DNA of 64,000 nt from Leptospira jelokensis (lineage in GTDB: Bacteria; Spirochaetota; Leptospiria; Leptospirales; Leptospiraceae): contig NZ_RQGH01000011.1 in the NCBI RefSeq assembly GCF_004769635.1, forward strand, positions 271,501-335,500, given 5' to 3'. Position 1 is the first letter of the stretch. The number at the start of each line of letters is the position of its first letter. Shown here one piece after another: positions 9,385 through 17,986 of the stretch. The translations under genes and the position numbers were made by a program. The notes beneath the pieces are model-generated. The model worked only from the letters and a program-made list of their open reading frames with translations, did no database searches and was not told the DNA's origin.

Positions 9385-10028
9385 AACCTAGACCGAGTAT
9401 TTATATCGATGGACTCGAAAGTTTCATCGATTCCGAACTTGTTTGCAAACCAAATTCCGTATTCAGAGAAATGGAACTGTATGCCAAAGATAAAAACATC
9501 CCGATTGTGACAGCGGCCACTGGGGGAGTGTTATCCCAAATTGTTTCCTTCGTAAAACCCAAACGCATTTTGGAATTAGGGACAGGACTCGGATACTCTA
9601 CACTTTGGATGGTAAACGGAAACCCTTCTTCGAAAATCATTACCGTTGACCGGCACGAAGAACAGGCGGCCTTGTTAGACGTGTATGCGAAAAAAATGGG
9701 TTTGGAAAGCCAAATGGATGTTACTCGGGTGACGGGATCGGTATTCGATTATTTAGAAGATGAGGACCAGTGGAGAGACTTTGATTTTTTCTTTGTGGAC
9801 TGTGATAAAATCACTTACCCAAACATATTTCGAACCCTTTGGCCAAAGGCAAAAAAAGGGGCCACTTTTCTGTATGATAATGTGCTTTGGCATGGGCGAG
9901 TGTTACACCCCGATCCGAAAAAACCTTCCGATATGGCGGTGATGGAACTTTGGAATGAGGTGAAATCCCAAGTTTCGGAATATACCTTGTATCCTGTGGG
10001 CGACGGTTTACTCTTTTTTCGGAAGTAG
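9381..10028 (+). CDS. O-methyltransferase, class I SAM-dependent
   Basis: A 215-residue cytoplasmic enzyme of the catechol/caffeoyl-CoA O-methyltransferase type. The glycine-rich SAM motif ILELGTGLGYST lies near residues 55-66, ITVDRHEE is motif II, and FFVDCDK with YDNVLWHG are the metal-dependent active-site strands of this family. The substrate is unknown; genomes of this group often carry several members that act on small catechol-like molecules. It overlaps the upstream hydrolase by four bases and closes the four-gene M16 operon. Confidence 0.88.
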   Translation: MKPRPSIYIDGLESFIDSELVCKPNSVFREMELYAKDKNIPIVTAATGGVLSQIVSFVKPKRILELGTGLGYSTLWMVNGNPSSKIITVDRHEEQAALLDVYAKKMGLESQMDVTRVTGSVFDYLEDEDQWRDFDFFFVDCDKITYPNIFRTLWPKAKKGATFLYDNVLWHGRVLHPDPKKPSDMAVMELWNEVKSQVSEYTLYPVGDGLLFFRK

Positions 10029-10094
10029 AAAAAATAGTAGTCAAACCTAGTTCTTTTGTTGTATTCTGCTCCTTGGTTTAAGGAGAAACGTTTC

Positions 10095-10841
10095 GTGTTA
10101 AAAAAAAGTTTTTTGATTCTTTCCATTTGTTTGTTTGGATTCTCAGTCATCGCACAAGAATCGGGTGCCCCCGAAAAAGGAAAGGAATCCTTTGAAGAAT
10201 TAGACAAATTGGACCAAGGTACCAATTTAGAACGCAAACAATACAAAAACATTTCTGAAAACAACAAAGACCGTGTCATCAATTCCATTAAATTGTTAAC
10301 CATTGTTACAGCAAACTTTGGAGACGAGGTAGCTGACTCCAAAACGGCTTTAGAAAAAATCAAAAAAGATTACCAAATTGTTTTACGTTATTATTACCGC
10401 AGAGCCTACATCGCTTCCGGTAAGGCTATGGTGGCACTGGAAAAAGACATTACTACCTTACTTGGTAAATTTGCAAAGAGTTATGATACCAAAACCCAAA
10501 ACTTACTCGCTGAATGTGCGGACACCATCACGGCACAGGAACAAGCACAACTCGTGGACACTTCTACAGAAGGGGTAAAACCTGTGGTTCCTTACCGTGA
10601 AATTGCAGAGGCACAACAAAAATTGCGAATTGCGTATGGCCAATTGGGTCTTGCGACGGATATGACACGAGACGATCGTTTTTATGATGCCATCGTACAT
10701 TACCGCATCGCCAAAGACTATGGGATCAAAATCCTTTCTGATTTCAAAGAACAAGAAGCCGACAAAAAAGCGATCACTGATAAATACGCAAAAGATCTTG
10801 TGGATAACAAAAATCAAATCGCAAGCCAAAACACCAAATAA
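10095..10841 (+). CDS. Exported helical protein of unknown function
   Basis: About 248 residues. GTG 10095 gives a clean signal peptide (MLKKSFLILS start, ending near SVIAQ) and lies eight bases after AGGAGA (10081-10086); an upstream ATG at 10056 would place 13 charged residues before the signal. The mature protein is almost entirely helical and rich in Lys, Asp, Ala and Gln, with probable coiled-coil stretches, and has no cysteine-based lipobox. No family is recognised. It precedes a cell-wall amidase, so an envelope role is possible but unproven. Confidence 0.65.
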   Translation: MLKKSFLILSICLFGFSVIAQESGAPEKGKESFEELDKLDQGTNLERKQYKNISENNKDRVINSIKLLTIVTANFGDEVADSKTALEKIKKDYQIVLRYYYRRAYIASGKAMVALEKDITTLLGKFAKSYDTKTQNLLAECADTITAQEQAQLVDTSTEGVKPVVPYREIAEAQQKLRIAYGQLGLATDMTRDDRFYDAIVHYRIAKDYGIKILSDFKEQEADKKAITDKYAKDLVDNKNQIASQNTK

Positions 10842-10859
10842 TTCCTTGAAACTTTTCTT

Positions 10860-10898
10860 TTCTCCGCTCGCCATTGAGCGGAGAATGGCACAAGCGTG
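10860..10898 (+). promoter_or_regulatory. Hairpin covering the amidase Shine-Dalgarno
   Basis: TTCTCCGCTC (10860-10869) and GAGCGGAGAA (10876-10885) form a perfect 10-bp stem with a six-base loop. The only good Shine-Dalgarno for the GTG start at 10896, GGAG at 10880-10883, lies inside the 3' arm. No T-run follows, so it is not an intrinsic terminator. It could lower or condition translation of the amidase, or act as an mRNA-stability element. Confidence 0.5.
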
Positions 10899-12239
10899 TC
10901 AGACTTAAAATGGATCCATTCCAAAATTAATTTCCTAATCCTATTATCTTGTTTTTATTTCACGATCTCGCTTTCGGCAGAACCAAGTTACCGGATCGTG
11001 ATTGATCCAGGGCATGGTGGTGTGGCAAAAGATCCCAAGGCCCAACATGGGGATAAGTATGATAGTGTCACCCAAACCTATTTAGAAACTTATAAACAAG
11101 GAACCGAACACGGAAGTATCACCGAACGAAAGGTTGTCCTTGACCTTGCCAAAGAAGTCCATAAAATTCTAAAGTTAACGGAAACGGAACAAGGTTGGAA
11201 AGAATTTGAGGGTTATTTAAAACTATTTTCCAAAAAAAATGAATTCACTCGCGTTAAGTTGATAAGCCACCTAACACGTGAAACTTCCTTTGATGATGAT
11301 GCAAACTCAGATGACCCGAATGCACCTTATCGTTTGTATGATTTTCCCGATCCAAAAACCTCAGTGAGAAAAAAAGGGAGGCTTTCCAAAATCAACGAAT
11401 GGAAACCCCATTTGGTTTTATCCCTGCACCTAAATCCCGCAAGCAAAGGGCAAAAAGGTGGGATGGCAGCTGTCCTCACACCGGGTTACAAAACCTTTTC
11501 TCTTTTAAAAAAAATTTCGAACAAAGAAAAATCGCCTAATGGTTTTTTACAAGGACCTTGGTCGGATTGGCTTGTATTCCAATCTGGATGGAGCAAATTA
11601 GAAAATGCGATGGCCGACACTTGGATATACTTCCATGGCTATTGGTCCAAAAAAAATGGCAAAGAAGTCGACCTAACAAAGTTTGAAGGTTACCGCCAAA
11701 ACATGATTAGCTGGAAGTATGCGGATGACCCCAATTGGGAAAAAAACATTGGGAAAAAAGGTCCTTATGCAAAATCACATGAGGAATTTGAACCAAGTGG
11801 TCGTTTTTTTGAAAGGGAAATGGGTAAAAAAGAAGAATGGAGGAGAGAAGGGGGAAAGGAAGGTTTTGGAGGCGACAACCATTATGTGACAAGAGAACTC
11901 ATGCGTTTTGTACAATATGGTTTGCCAGTCCAACTGAAAACCAAAGATTCTCCATACCCTGAACTTGGACCCATCCAAAAACCATATATCTCTACCTATA
12001 GTTTGCCTACGTATACAAATGCCCTTTGTGCCTTTATCGAAATTGGTTATGTCAATCGTAGCCGTGATATGAAATACCTCACTCAAAACAAAAAAGAAAC
12101 TGCGATTTCCCTCGCAGTAGGCATCTATTCCTTGTTTGTTGGGCTAGAAGTGAAAAAAAATAGTAACTTACCATACACTCCCAAAGGTAAAAAAGTAAAT
12201 TGGGAACGATACGAAACGTATTTTGATGAAGTAATGTAG
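10896..12239 (+). CDS. N-acetylmuramoyl-L-alanine amidase (Amidase_3) with large insertions
   Basis: A 447-residue exported protein with a signal peptide (residues about 10-28). It has the zinc ligands and catalytic Glu of the Amidase_3 family: His40 in DPGHGG, Glu77 in ITERK, His178 in LSLHLNP and Glu382 in FIEIGYV. The enzyme cleaves the bond between muramic acid and L-Ala in peptidoglycan. Family members usually pack these residues into about 180 residues; here the His178-Glu382 gap of 204 residues implies an insertion of well over 100 residues. GTG start; the Shine-Dalgarno is buried in a hairpin. Confidence 0.85.
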   Translation: MSDLKWIHSKINFLILLSCFYFTISLSAEPSYRIVIDPGHGGVAKDPKAQHGDKYDSVTQTYLETYKQGTEHGSITERKVVLDLAKEVHKILKLTETEQGWKEFEGYLKLFSKKNEFTRVKLISHLTRETSFDDDANSDDPNAPYRLYDFPDPKTSVRKKGRLSKINEWKPHLVLSLHLNPASKGQKGGMAAVLTPGYKTFSLLKKISNKEKSPNGFLQGPWSDWLVFQSGWSKLENAMADTWIYFHGYWSKKNGKEVDLTKFEGYRQNMISWKYADDPNWEKNIGKKGPYAKSHEEFEPSGRFFEREMGKKEEWRREGGKEGFGGDNHYVTRELMRFVQYGLPVQLKTKDSPYPELGPIQKPYISTYSLPTYTNALCAFIEIGYVNRSRDMKYLTQNKKETAISLAVGIYSLFVGLEVKKNSNLPYTPKGKKVNWERYETYFDEVM

Positions 12240-12253
12240 GAATTTGGTACCAG

Positions 12254-13030
12254 ATGAAACCGAAAAAAGAAACTTCTAAAGTATTAAACCATCCCTTATT
12301 CCCTGCTTTTATCACTTTGTACCAAAAGTCTTTGGTTTTTCGTTATTCAAAAGATAATTTACAACAATACCCTGAGTTTCATTCCATTCCCCAATCTACC
12401 ATACAAGAACTTTTAGATTTCTTTTTGGAATATTTGTATCCGGATTATGAAAAAAGGAAAAAACTCGATGCCGCCTTTGATGCGTTATCTGGATTTGTGA
12501 ACCACCCATCAAAAATTTGGGGTATCCTTGGTAACTTGGCCATGTCTATCTTTCGATTTGGGAAACATTTTCCCATGGCTCTCAAGGCTGGACTCTCCGC
12601 ACTCCATTCCTATGTAACAGCACATAGTTTTGAGGAGGAATTGGTTTTGGCACTTGATGCCAAAGAAAGTCCAAAAGAGTTTTTGGAATCACCAGATGCA
12701 ATGGAGAAATTGATATCCTCTGTTGAAAAATCCAAAGCAGATGCGTTCCGAAAGGATGTAGGGGCACTTTTTGGAATTTTTTCTGACCGGGAACTCGTGC
12801 GGAAAATCATCCTCATTATGGAAGATATTTTGGTGAAAATGGAATCAAAGTCCTCAGTGTACACAACTGATGATAAAAATGGAATTTCGCTTGGGGTATC
12901 GATTTTGAAAGAGGGAAGGAAAATTTTTGATTTGATGACGAAGGAAGAAATGTCCCTCGTCTTACAAGCAATTGATAAAATTGAAGAGAACTTTTACCAA
13001 TCTGCTTGTGAGAGGTTTCGAACTAAATGA
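12254..13030 (+). CDS. Conserved-looking helical protein of unknown function
   Basis: A 258-residue protein without a signal peptide or recognised motifs. It is mostly alpha-helical, with amphipathic segments at residues about 75-120 and a Glu/Lys-rich C-terminal half. It starts 14 bases after the amidase stop on the same strand and ends four bases from the 3' end of the convergent tRNA-Leu, so it likely completes the amidase transcript. Codon use looks like its neighbours. I do not recognise a function. Confidence 0.6.
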   Translation: MKPKKETSKVLNHPLFPAFITLYQKSLVFRYSKDNLQQYPEFHSIPQSTIQELLDFFLEYLYPDYEKRKKLDAAFDALSGFVNHPSKIWGILGNLAMSIFRFGKHFPMALKAGLSALHSYVTAHSFEEELVLALDAKESPKEFLESPDAMEKLISSVEKSKADAFRKDVGALFGIFSDRELVRKIILIMEDILVKMESKSSVYTTDDKNGISLGVSILKEGRKIFDLMTKEEMSLVLQAIDKIEENFYQSACERFRTK

Positions 13031-13034
13031 CTTT

Positions 13035-13121
13035 TGGTACCGATGGCCGGAATCGAACCGGCATGATGTTACCATCGGTGGATTTTGAATCCACTGCGTC
13101 TACCAATTCCACCACATCGGC
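13035..13121 (-). tRNA. tRNA-Leu (anticodon CAA)
   Basis: An 87-base class II tRNA read on the minus strand. The acceptor arms GCCGATG/CATCGGT pair (one G-U), and discriminator A and CCA are encoded. The D-loop contains GGTAGACGC. The anticodon arm is GTGGA-TTCAAAA-TCCAC, giving anticodon CAA, which reads UUG. A long variable arm follows, then GGTTCGATTCC as the T arm. It lies four bases downstream of the thioesterase stop on the same strand, so the two may be co-transcribed. Confidence 0.97.
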
Positions 13122-13125
13122 ATAA

Positions 13126-13530
13126 TCAGTCTTCAGCTTCGATATATTTACCTTTTCCGCGGGCCACTATTTTGCCGATCTCATTTTCGATTTCAGCACG
13201 GTTTTCGATGATTTTTTTATTCTTTTTCACAAACCATCCGCGTAAGTGGAGGGGTTCATTCACCTTTGCAGGTTGGAGGAATCGAATTGTGAGTTCCCCT
13301 GTGGTGGTTTCGAAATTCATCGCTTCGTTGATCTTGACCATGATCTCATCTAGGATGGTAGAGATAATCCCTGGGTGGATTTGATCCGGTAAACCCTGGT
13401 ATTTTTCGGGGCAGGTGTAATCACCGAAGGCAGTTTTTGTGTCTTCGTCAAACGTGATTTTTAACTGCAACCCGTCTGCATTGTCCGGTGAGGAGGCAAA
13501 GCTGAGATTTTTTTTCGCAACGGATTTCAT
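13126..13530 (-). CDS. Hotdog-fold thioesterase (PaaI/4HBT-like)
   Basis: A 134-residue protein with the hotdog-fold signature [11 protein letters not shown] (residues about 52-62), where the central helix carries the catalytic acidic residue, followed by the strand pattern [13 protein letters not shown]. Family members hydrolyse acyl-CoA thioesters in the cytoplasm; the acyl group is unknown. It is expressed on the minus strand directly upstream of tRNA-Leu, and its promoter must lie in the 162-bp divergent gap to the next large gene. Confidence 0.8.
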   Translation of the reverse strand: MKSVAKKNLSFASSPDNADGLQLKITFDEDTKTAFGDYTCPEKYQGLPDQIHPGIISTILDEIMVKINEAMNFETTTGELTIRFLQPAKVNEPLHLRGWFVKKNKKIIENRAEIENEIGKIVARGKGKYIEAED

Positions 13531-13692
13531 GCCACCATGGAACGCAAGAAATTCTCTTGTGTCAAGCAGAAAAAGAACTTGCGGTCAGTTTGGTCCCAAA
13601 AGCCTCGTAAAAAGCTTGGAAATTCAATATTCTTTCGTTATTTCTTAAATACCAGCTCTCGAAACCTCGAAAATAAAGAGTAGAACCCTTCT

Positions 13693-16200
13693 ATGTTAAC
13701 CACACTCATGATGTTACTCGGTCTCTCTGGTGCCGGTGCCGATCTTGAAGAGATCGCCCGGGGTGAAGGGAGTGGTGGGTCCGCAAGAGACCTAAGTCCG
13801 AGGCAAAAACGTAGGCAAAAACAGAGACAAGGTGAAGAGGCAACTCCCCCGGAACCAAAACGAGGTGGAGGAGGAAGGCCTTCTCGGGAACCAAGTCCCA
13901 AAAAAGGAAGGGGAGAAGAACTTGGATTCCAAACAGATCCCCAATCCTCCAAACAAAAACCCAAAGCATTTTCAGAAAAATTAAACGAATTACCGGATTT
14001 AGAAGGTGATTCGGGCGAACAAGGGTTAGGTGATGAGGGATCATCCAAACCTTCCAAAAGAAAACGCGAAAAACAAAAACCTCCAAAAGATTTGAGCGAA
14101 CTTCCCTTAGGTGATTTTGGGGAAGACCGTGCCACAGGAGAAGGTGCAGCCGAACGGCCAAGACGAGAGAGCCCTGAAATCAGTTTTTCGGCAGATGATA
14201 TCATTTCTAAAAATTCAAAGTACTCCTTTCATAGAAGGCCACTCCTCAATGCGGAAGCACTTGTGGAAGCCGAACAAGTGGAAGAAGCCATTGAAATCTT
14301 TGAACGTACGGGAAACCGAATCCCCGATCCTGCGATCAAAGAAAAAATCAAAAAGAACATCCAGGATTTAGAAGAGTTTTTAGAAGACAACCCACCACCG
14401 AGTCCAATTGATCCAAATAAAGAAGGCGAAAAAAAAGGGAAAGATTCACTTCCAAAACCGAAACCAAAACCTCAAGGGAGTGGAGAGAAACCTGATAAAG
14501 ACCTAAGTGATTTGGTGCATGCCTTAAAAGAAGTTTCGGAATTATTTGCTGAATCCATTGCGCGTGCCATTCAATTTGCGCAAAACTCACCGCCACCTAA
14601 CTTCCCTAATCTGCCCAAGGAACCACAGTTCCCACAACCACAAAATATTGGTGAATTCCCTCCACCTCCACTGCCAAAAGAGAATCGAGACAGTCCCATC
14701 TCTAATGGTCCACAAATCAACCAAACAGTGGAAGGTGGAAACCAACTGGTACATCCGATTGTTTACCAGTTTTTGCAAGGAAACCCACCACCACAAAGTT
14801 CCAATCCTGCCCTTATCCAAAACCAAGACCAACTCTTACAATCGTTAAACCAAGGTTTGACGGCAGGTGGGATCACTCCTGCAATGCCAGGAATTTCTGC
14901 GGCTCCTAGTGGATCAGGGATTGTCGGTCCCTTTTTTGTCCCACCAGAGAGTAAACAGAGGACAGAAGAAGAACGTAAACCTTTCGACTTGCAAGAGTTA
15001 GCGGAACAAATTTCCAAAAAAGATGTTTCGGAACTTGATTTACCAGAAGATACATTTTTTTCGAACGATTGGAAACAGTTCAAAGACCTCCCCCTTGTGG
15101 ATCGTAGGTCAGGGGAAGAACGAAGGAAAAGCCCTGATCGTAGGACAAATGTTGCCGGTAGAAAGGATAGACGGTCTGGTGAAGACAGGCGCAAACGTGA
15201 CCGCTTCAAAGAACGTGAAGAGTTCTTAAAAAACCAGGCCCTTCAGAAATTAGAAAAAAAGGCAAAAGAATTTGAAGCGAAAGGGGAAGAAACATCCCTT
15301 AACGATTTACTCAAACCCTATTTCCCTGAAAAACCTAACTTAAAATTGCCAGAGTCTTGGGACCTTGAGCCCATTGGTTTGCCGGATCCAAATGACCTTC
15401 GCCGCGATGAAAAGGAACCTCTGCTCCATCCAGACGAAAGGAAACCTTCCGGTGAAGAACCAAACTGGTTCCAAGAAGCAACCGATTCCTTACGAAAAGA
15501 ATTAGAGCTCCCAGATCCCGTTGACCCTCAAACCGACGAACTCATCTCCTCCAAGGTAGAACTGCCAGAGGCAGTCGATCCTAACAAACATAAGTCGGAA
15601 ACGATCATCGAGACCGATATGCCAATCCAAGTGGAGTTAACCAACAGACCACTGGTAGCGGATGATATCAAAATTGGATTGCCTGATGCGGACGAGGTAT
15701 TCCGAGATCGAAAACTGAAAGAGGAGGCAGGGGAAAAAGAAGGTCCATCCTTTGACGATGTGGATGGCCCTGACATTGAAATTGTGGATGGGGATTTGGG
15801 GGAGATTGCCGAAGAAGAATCACCAATCCCACTCGATGAGATGGCTGAGAAAGCCACAGAAGATGAGCCAGAAAAAATCATCCATGGTGTTTTGGAGTTA
15901 AAACCACCAGAAGCCGATGATGCACCGTTTCTCACATTGACTTATGATTTTGGAAAAATCCCACATGCCTTTCGTTTGTCGAAAAATTATTCCATCATGG
16001 AATATTCCTATTATAAATACAAACCAATGCTCATGAAGGCACAAGAGTTTGCTCGCAGGAAGATGTTAAAAAACGCTCTCAATTATTACCGAGTCATCAA
16101 ATCTCAAAATATCCCTCCGGAACTCCGTAAGATGATCAACCGTAACATCCGGGACATCACAGAGTTTATGGAAAAATTCCTAATGGCAAAGGGCAATTGA
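13693..16200 (+). CDS. Large charged, low-complexity protein with a duplicated helical module
   Basis: An 835-residue protein with a short hydrophobic N-terminus (MLTTLMMLLGLSG) that may act as a membrane anchor or weak signal. Most of it is rich in Pro, Glu, Lys, Asp and Gly and should be disordered. Two helical modules, at residues about 183-232 and 777-831, align with each other and share the pattern IP-x-x-[IL]-[KR]-x-x-I-x-[KR]-NI-[QR]-D-[LI]-x-EF-[LM]-E, resembling TPR-like helices. Residues about 470-505 contain repeated [DE]RRSGE[ED]RR-type arginine motifs. A Leu-Pro-Asp/Glu-Pro/Ala-x-Asp linker pattern recurs at about 540-680. Function unknown; a scaffold role is a guess. Confidence 0.75.
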   Translation: MLTTLMMLLGLSGAGADLEEIARGEGSGGSARDLSPRQKRRQKQRQGEEATPPEPKRGGGGRPSREPSPKKGRGEELGFQTDPQSSKQKPKAFSEKLNELPDLEGDSGEQGLGDEGSSKPSKRKREKQKPPKDLSELPLGDFGEDRATGEGAAERPRRESPEISFSADDIISKNSKYSFHRRPLLNAEALVEAEQVEEAIEIFERTGNRIPDPAIKEKIKKNIQDLEEFLEDNPPPSPIDPNKEGEKKGKDSLPKPKPKPQGSGEKPDKDLSDLVHALKEVSELFAESIARAIQFAQNSPPPNFPNLPKEPQFPQPQNIGEFPPPPLPKENRDSPISNGPQINQTVEGGNQLVHPIVYQFLQGNPPPQSSNPALIQNQDQLLQSLNQGLTAGGITPAMPGISAAPSGSGIVGPFFVPPESKQRTEEERKPFDLQELAEQISKKDVSELDLPEDTFFSNDWKQFKDLPLVDRRSGEERRKSPDRRTNVAGRKDRRSGEDRRKRDRFKEREEFLKNQALQKLEKKAKEFEAKGEETSLNDLLKPYFPEKPNLKLPESWDLEPIGLPDPNDLRRDEKEPLLHPDERKPSGEEPNWFQEATDSLRKELELPDPVDPQTDELISSKVELPEAVDPNKHKSETIIETDMPIQVELTNRPLVADDIKIGLPDADEVFRDRKLKEEAGEKEGPSFDDVDGPDIEIVDGDLGEIAEEESPIPLDEMAEKATEDEPEKIIHGVLELKPPEADDAPFLTLTYDFGKIPHAFRLSKNYSIMEYSYYKYKPMLMKAQEFARRKMLKNALNYYRVIKSQNIPPELRKMINRNIRDITEFMEKFLMAKGN

Positions 16201-16265
16201 TCCTTTTGTAAGAACTGATAACAGTTGTTTGGAGGGGTAGATAACTTTTTAAATCCAACTTTTTC

Positions 16266-16296
16266 TTGACAACTTTTGGATCAATTCCAGTCTAAA
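16266..16296 (+). promoter_or_regulatory. Weak promoter candidate ahead of the ABC-F gene
   Basis: TTGACA at 16266-16271 is a perfect -35 hexamer, followed after 19 bases by TCTAAA as a poor -10. It lies in the 242-bp gap between the 835-residue gene and the ABC-F gene, which otherwise holds nothing I recognise. Confidence 0.3.
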
Positions 16297-16442
16297 AGTG
16301 GATGACGAGGGCACTCCGATGAGACTTACAAACTCTAACTAGGTAAGCAAAAAAAAACAAACCAACATTTCCACTTTTCCTAAGCCATACTAGGACAAGA
16401 TTTGCTTACCGTTTTCACATGGAAACCAGAGGAGCAAGTTTT

Positions 16443-17951
16443 ATGTCCAAATACTTACGCATCCAAAACGGAAGCTTTCGTTACGATACACAATCGACAC
16501 CAATCTTTGAAAATCTAAACCTCCATTTCCCGAAGGGTTGGACTGGCCTTGTTGGTAAAAATGGAAGTGGCAAATCAACACTTGCCAAAATCATTTCACG
16601 TGAACTTGAGTTAGACCAAGGAAATGTCGTAGGGCCTGGCCATGTTTTGGTTCTTACCCAAGGCACTGAAATCGAAGAGAAAGAACTGATCGAGTTTTTG
16701 AATGATGATTCCAAAGAGACTAGTTTTTGGAAAAGTCAATTGCAAATCAATATCCAATCGCCTGACGAATATGCGACTCTCAGTTTTGGCGAAAAACGAA
16801 AGCTCCTGCTTTCTCGCATTCTATCGAAACAACCTGAGGTCATCGTTCTCGATGAACCAACGAACCATCTGGATGCAAAGAGCCAATTGATTTTACGGAA
16901 TGCCATAAGGGCTTACGACGGGATCGGAATTCTGATCAGTCACGACAGGTCTTTGTTAGACGAGCTGGCTACGTCATGTGTGTTTATGGAAAAAAACTTT
17001 ATCGAACAAAGGCCTGGGAATTATTCGGAAGGCAAACAGGAAAGAGATAAAGAAGCTAAGTCCAGGATCCGCGATTGGCATATAGCAAAAGCTGAACGGA
17101 AAAAATTAGAGAAGGAATGGAAACGTAGAAGAGAAGAAGCAAGTCTCTCACACAATAGAAGGTCTAAAAAGGACTTAGAACTCCATGACCATGATGGTAG
17201 GGCAAAAAAAAATTTAGTCCGAGTTTCAGGAAAAGATGGAATGGCCGGCCGATTGAAAAACCAGATCGAACAAAGGACAAAGCGAAGTGCCGAAAAGGAA
17301 AAAGAAATTTGGGAAACGTTGCCAGAGAAAGAAACCATTGGCATCCAATGGCAGAGCCACAATACAAAACGTAACCTTTTGTTTCTCGAAGCAGGAGAAA
17401 GGTTAGATTTAGATTATTTAACTTTAGATTTGCAGTTTCCCTTAGCGATTGGATCCCAAACAAGGATTGGCATCACTGGTGCAAACGGTTCCGGGAAGTC
17501 GAGTTTATTGCAGTATCTCTTAAAACATTTTCTTTTGAAACAAATTCCTAACGTATACCTTCCGCAGGAATTCTCAAAACAGGAACTCACAGCCTTACTC
17601 CAAAAGTTCCAATCCTTAACGGAAGCAAAACAGGCGGAATACCTTTCCATTGTGCACCGATTGGGAAGTGATCCAAAACGATTTTTGGAGTCAGAGGCCT
17701 TAAGTCCAGGGGAAGGGAAAAAGTTAGCCCTTGCCATGCAAATCGAAACGAATGCGGAAGTGATCCTCTTAGACGAACCAACAAACCATTTGGATCTAAA
17801 ATCTGTGGAAGCTTTAGAAGGCTCATTGCAAAAAACCAAGGCAGCACTTGTCTTTGTAAGCCACGACGAAACCTTTACCAAAACATTGGCAAGTGAAGAG
17901 TGGGTTTTGGAAAACTTCCGGCTCATACAAAAACATCTAGACAGAATCTAA
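16443..17951 (+). CDS. ABC-F family ATPase
   Basis: A 502-residue soluble protein with two ABC domains and no membrane segments. Domain 1 has Walker [10 protein letters not shown], signature LSFGE and Walker [13 protein letters not shown]; domain 2 has [14 protein letters not shown] and [13 protein letters not shown] basic, coiled-coil linker (residues about 200-300) lies between them, as in ribosome-binding ABC-F proteins that act on stalled or drug-bound ribosomes. The short length is closer to the antibiotic-protection-like branch than to EttA, but no drug phenotype can be claimed. ATG 16443 sits eight bases after AGAGGAG; an upstream ATG at 16419 lacks such a site. Confidence 0.88.
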   Translation: MSKYLRIQNGSFRYDTQSTPIFENLNLHFPKGWTGLVGKNGSGKSTLAKIISRELELDQGNVVGPGHVLVLTQGTEIEEKELIEFLNDDSKETSFWKSQLQINIQSPDEYATLSFGEKRKLLLSRILSKQPEVIVLDEPTNHLDAKSQLILRNAIRAYDGIGILISHDRSLLDELATSCVFMEKNFIEQRPGNYSEGKQERDKEAKSRIRDWHIAKAERKKLEKEWKRRREEASLSHNRRSKKDLELHDHDGRAKKNLVRVSGKDGMAGRLKNQIEQRTKRSAEKEKEIWETLPEKETIGIQWQSHNTKRNLLFLEAGERLDLDYLTLDLQFPLAIGSQTRIGITGANGSGKSSLLQYLLKHFLLKQIPNVYLPQEFSKQELTALLQKFQSLTEAKQAEYLSIVHRLGSDPKRFLESEALSPGEGKKLALAMQIETNAEVILLDEPTNHLDLKSVEALEGSLQKTKAALVFVSHDETFTKTLASEEWVLENFRLIQKHLDRI

Positions 17952-17979
17952 GGACTGTACTTAGAATAATTCTAAGGAG
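17938..17979 (+). promoter_or_regulatory. Peroxiredoxin promoter with PerR-like box
   Basis: TTAGAATAATTCTAA at 17961-17975 is a perfect 7-1-7 palindrome and differs from the PerR consensus (TTATAATNATTATAA) only at two symmetric positions. It overlaps a good -10 (TAGAAT, 17962-17967) placed 18 bases after TAGACA (17938-17943), and its right end touches the Shine-Dalgarno AAGGAG (17974-17979). A bound repressor would block both polymerase and ribosome access. Confidence 0.68.
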
Positions 17980-17986
17980 TGACATT

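Noticed and set aside
9815..10363. A 182-codon minus-strand frame over the O-methyltransferase/helical protein junction
   Set aside because: It spans two sense genes with good starts and shows no recognisable motif.
13638..14204. A 188-codon minus-strand frame over the 5' end of the 835-residue gene
   Set aside because: It is Ser/Pro-rich in a way that mirrors the Glu/Gly/Lys-rich plus-strand protein, has no ribosome-binding site, and shows no family pattern. A shadow of the real gene.
16201..16442. Possible small RNA or riboswitch before the ABC-F gene
   Set aside because: Only a short AACTG/CAGTT stem and a weak promoter are present; no stable structure or terminator supports an RNA.
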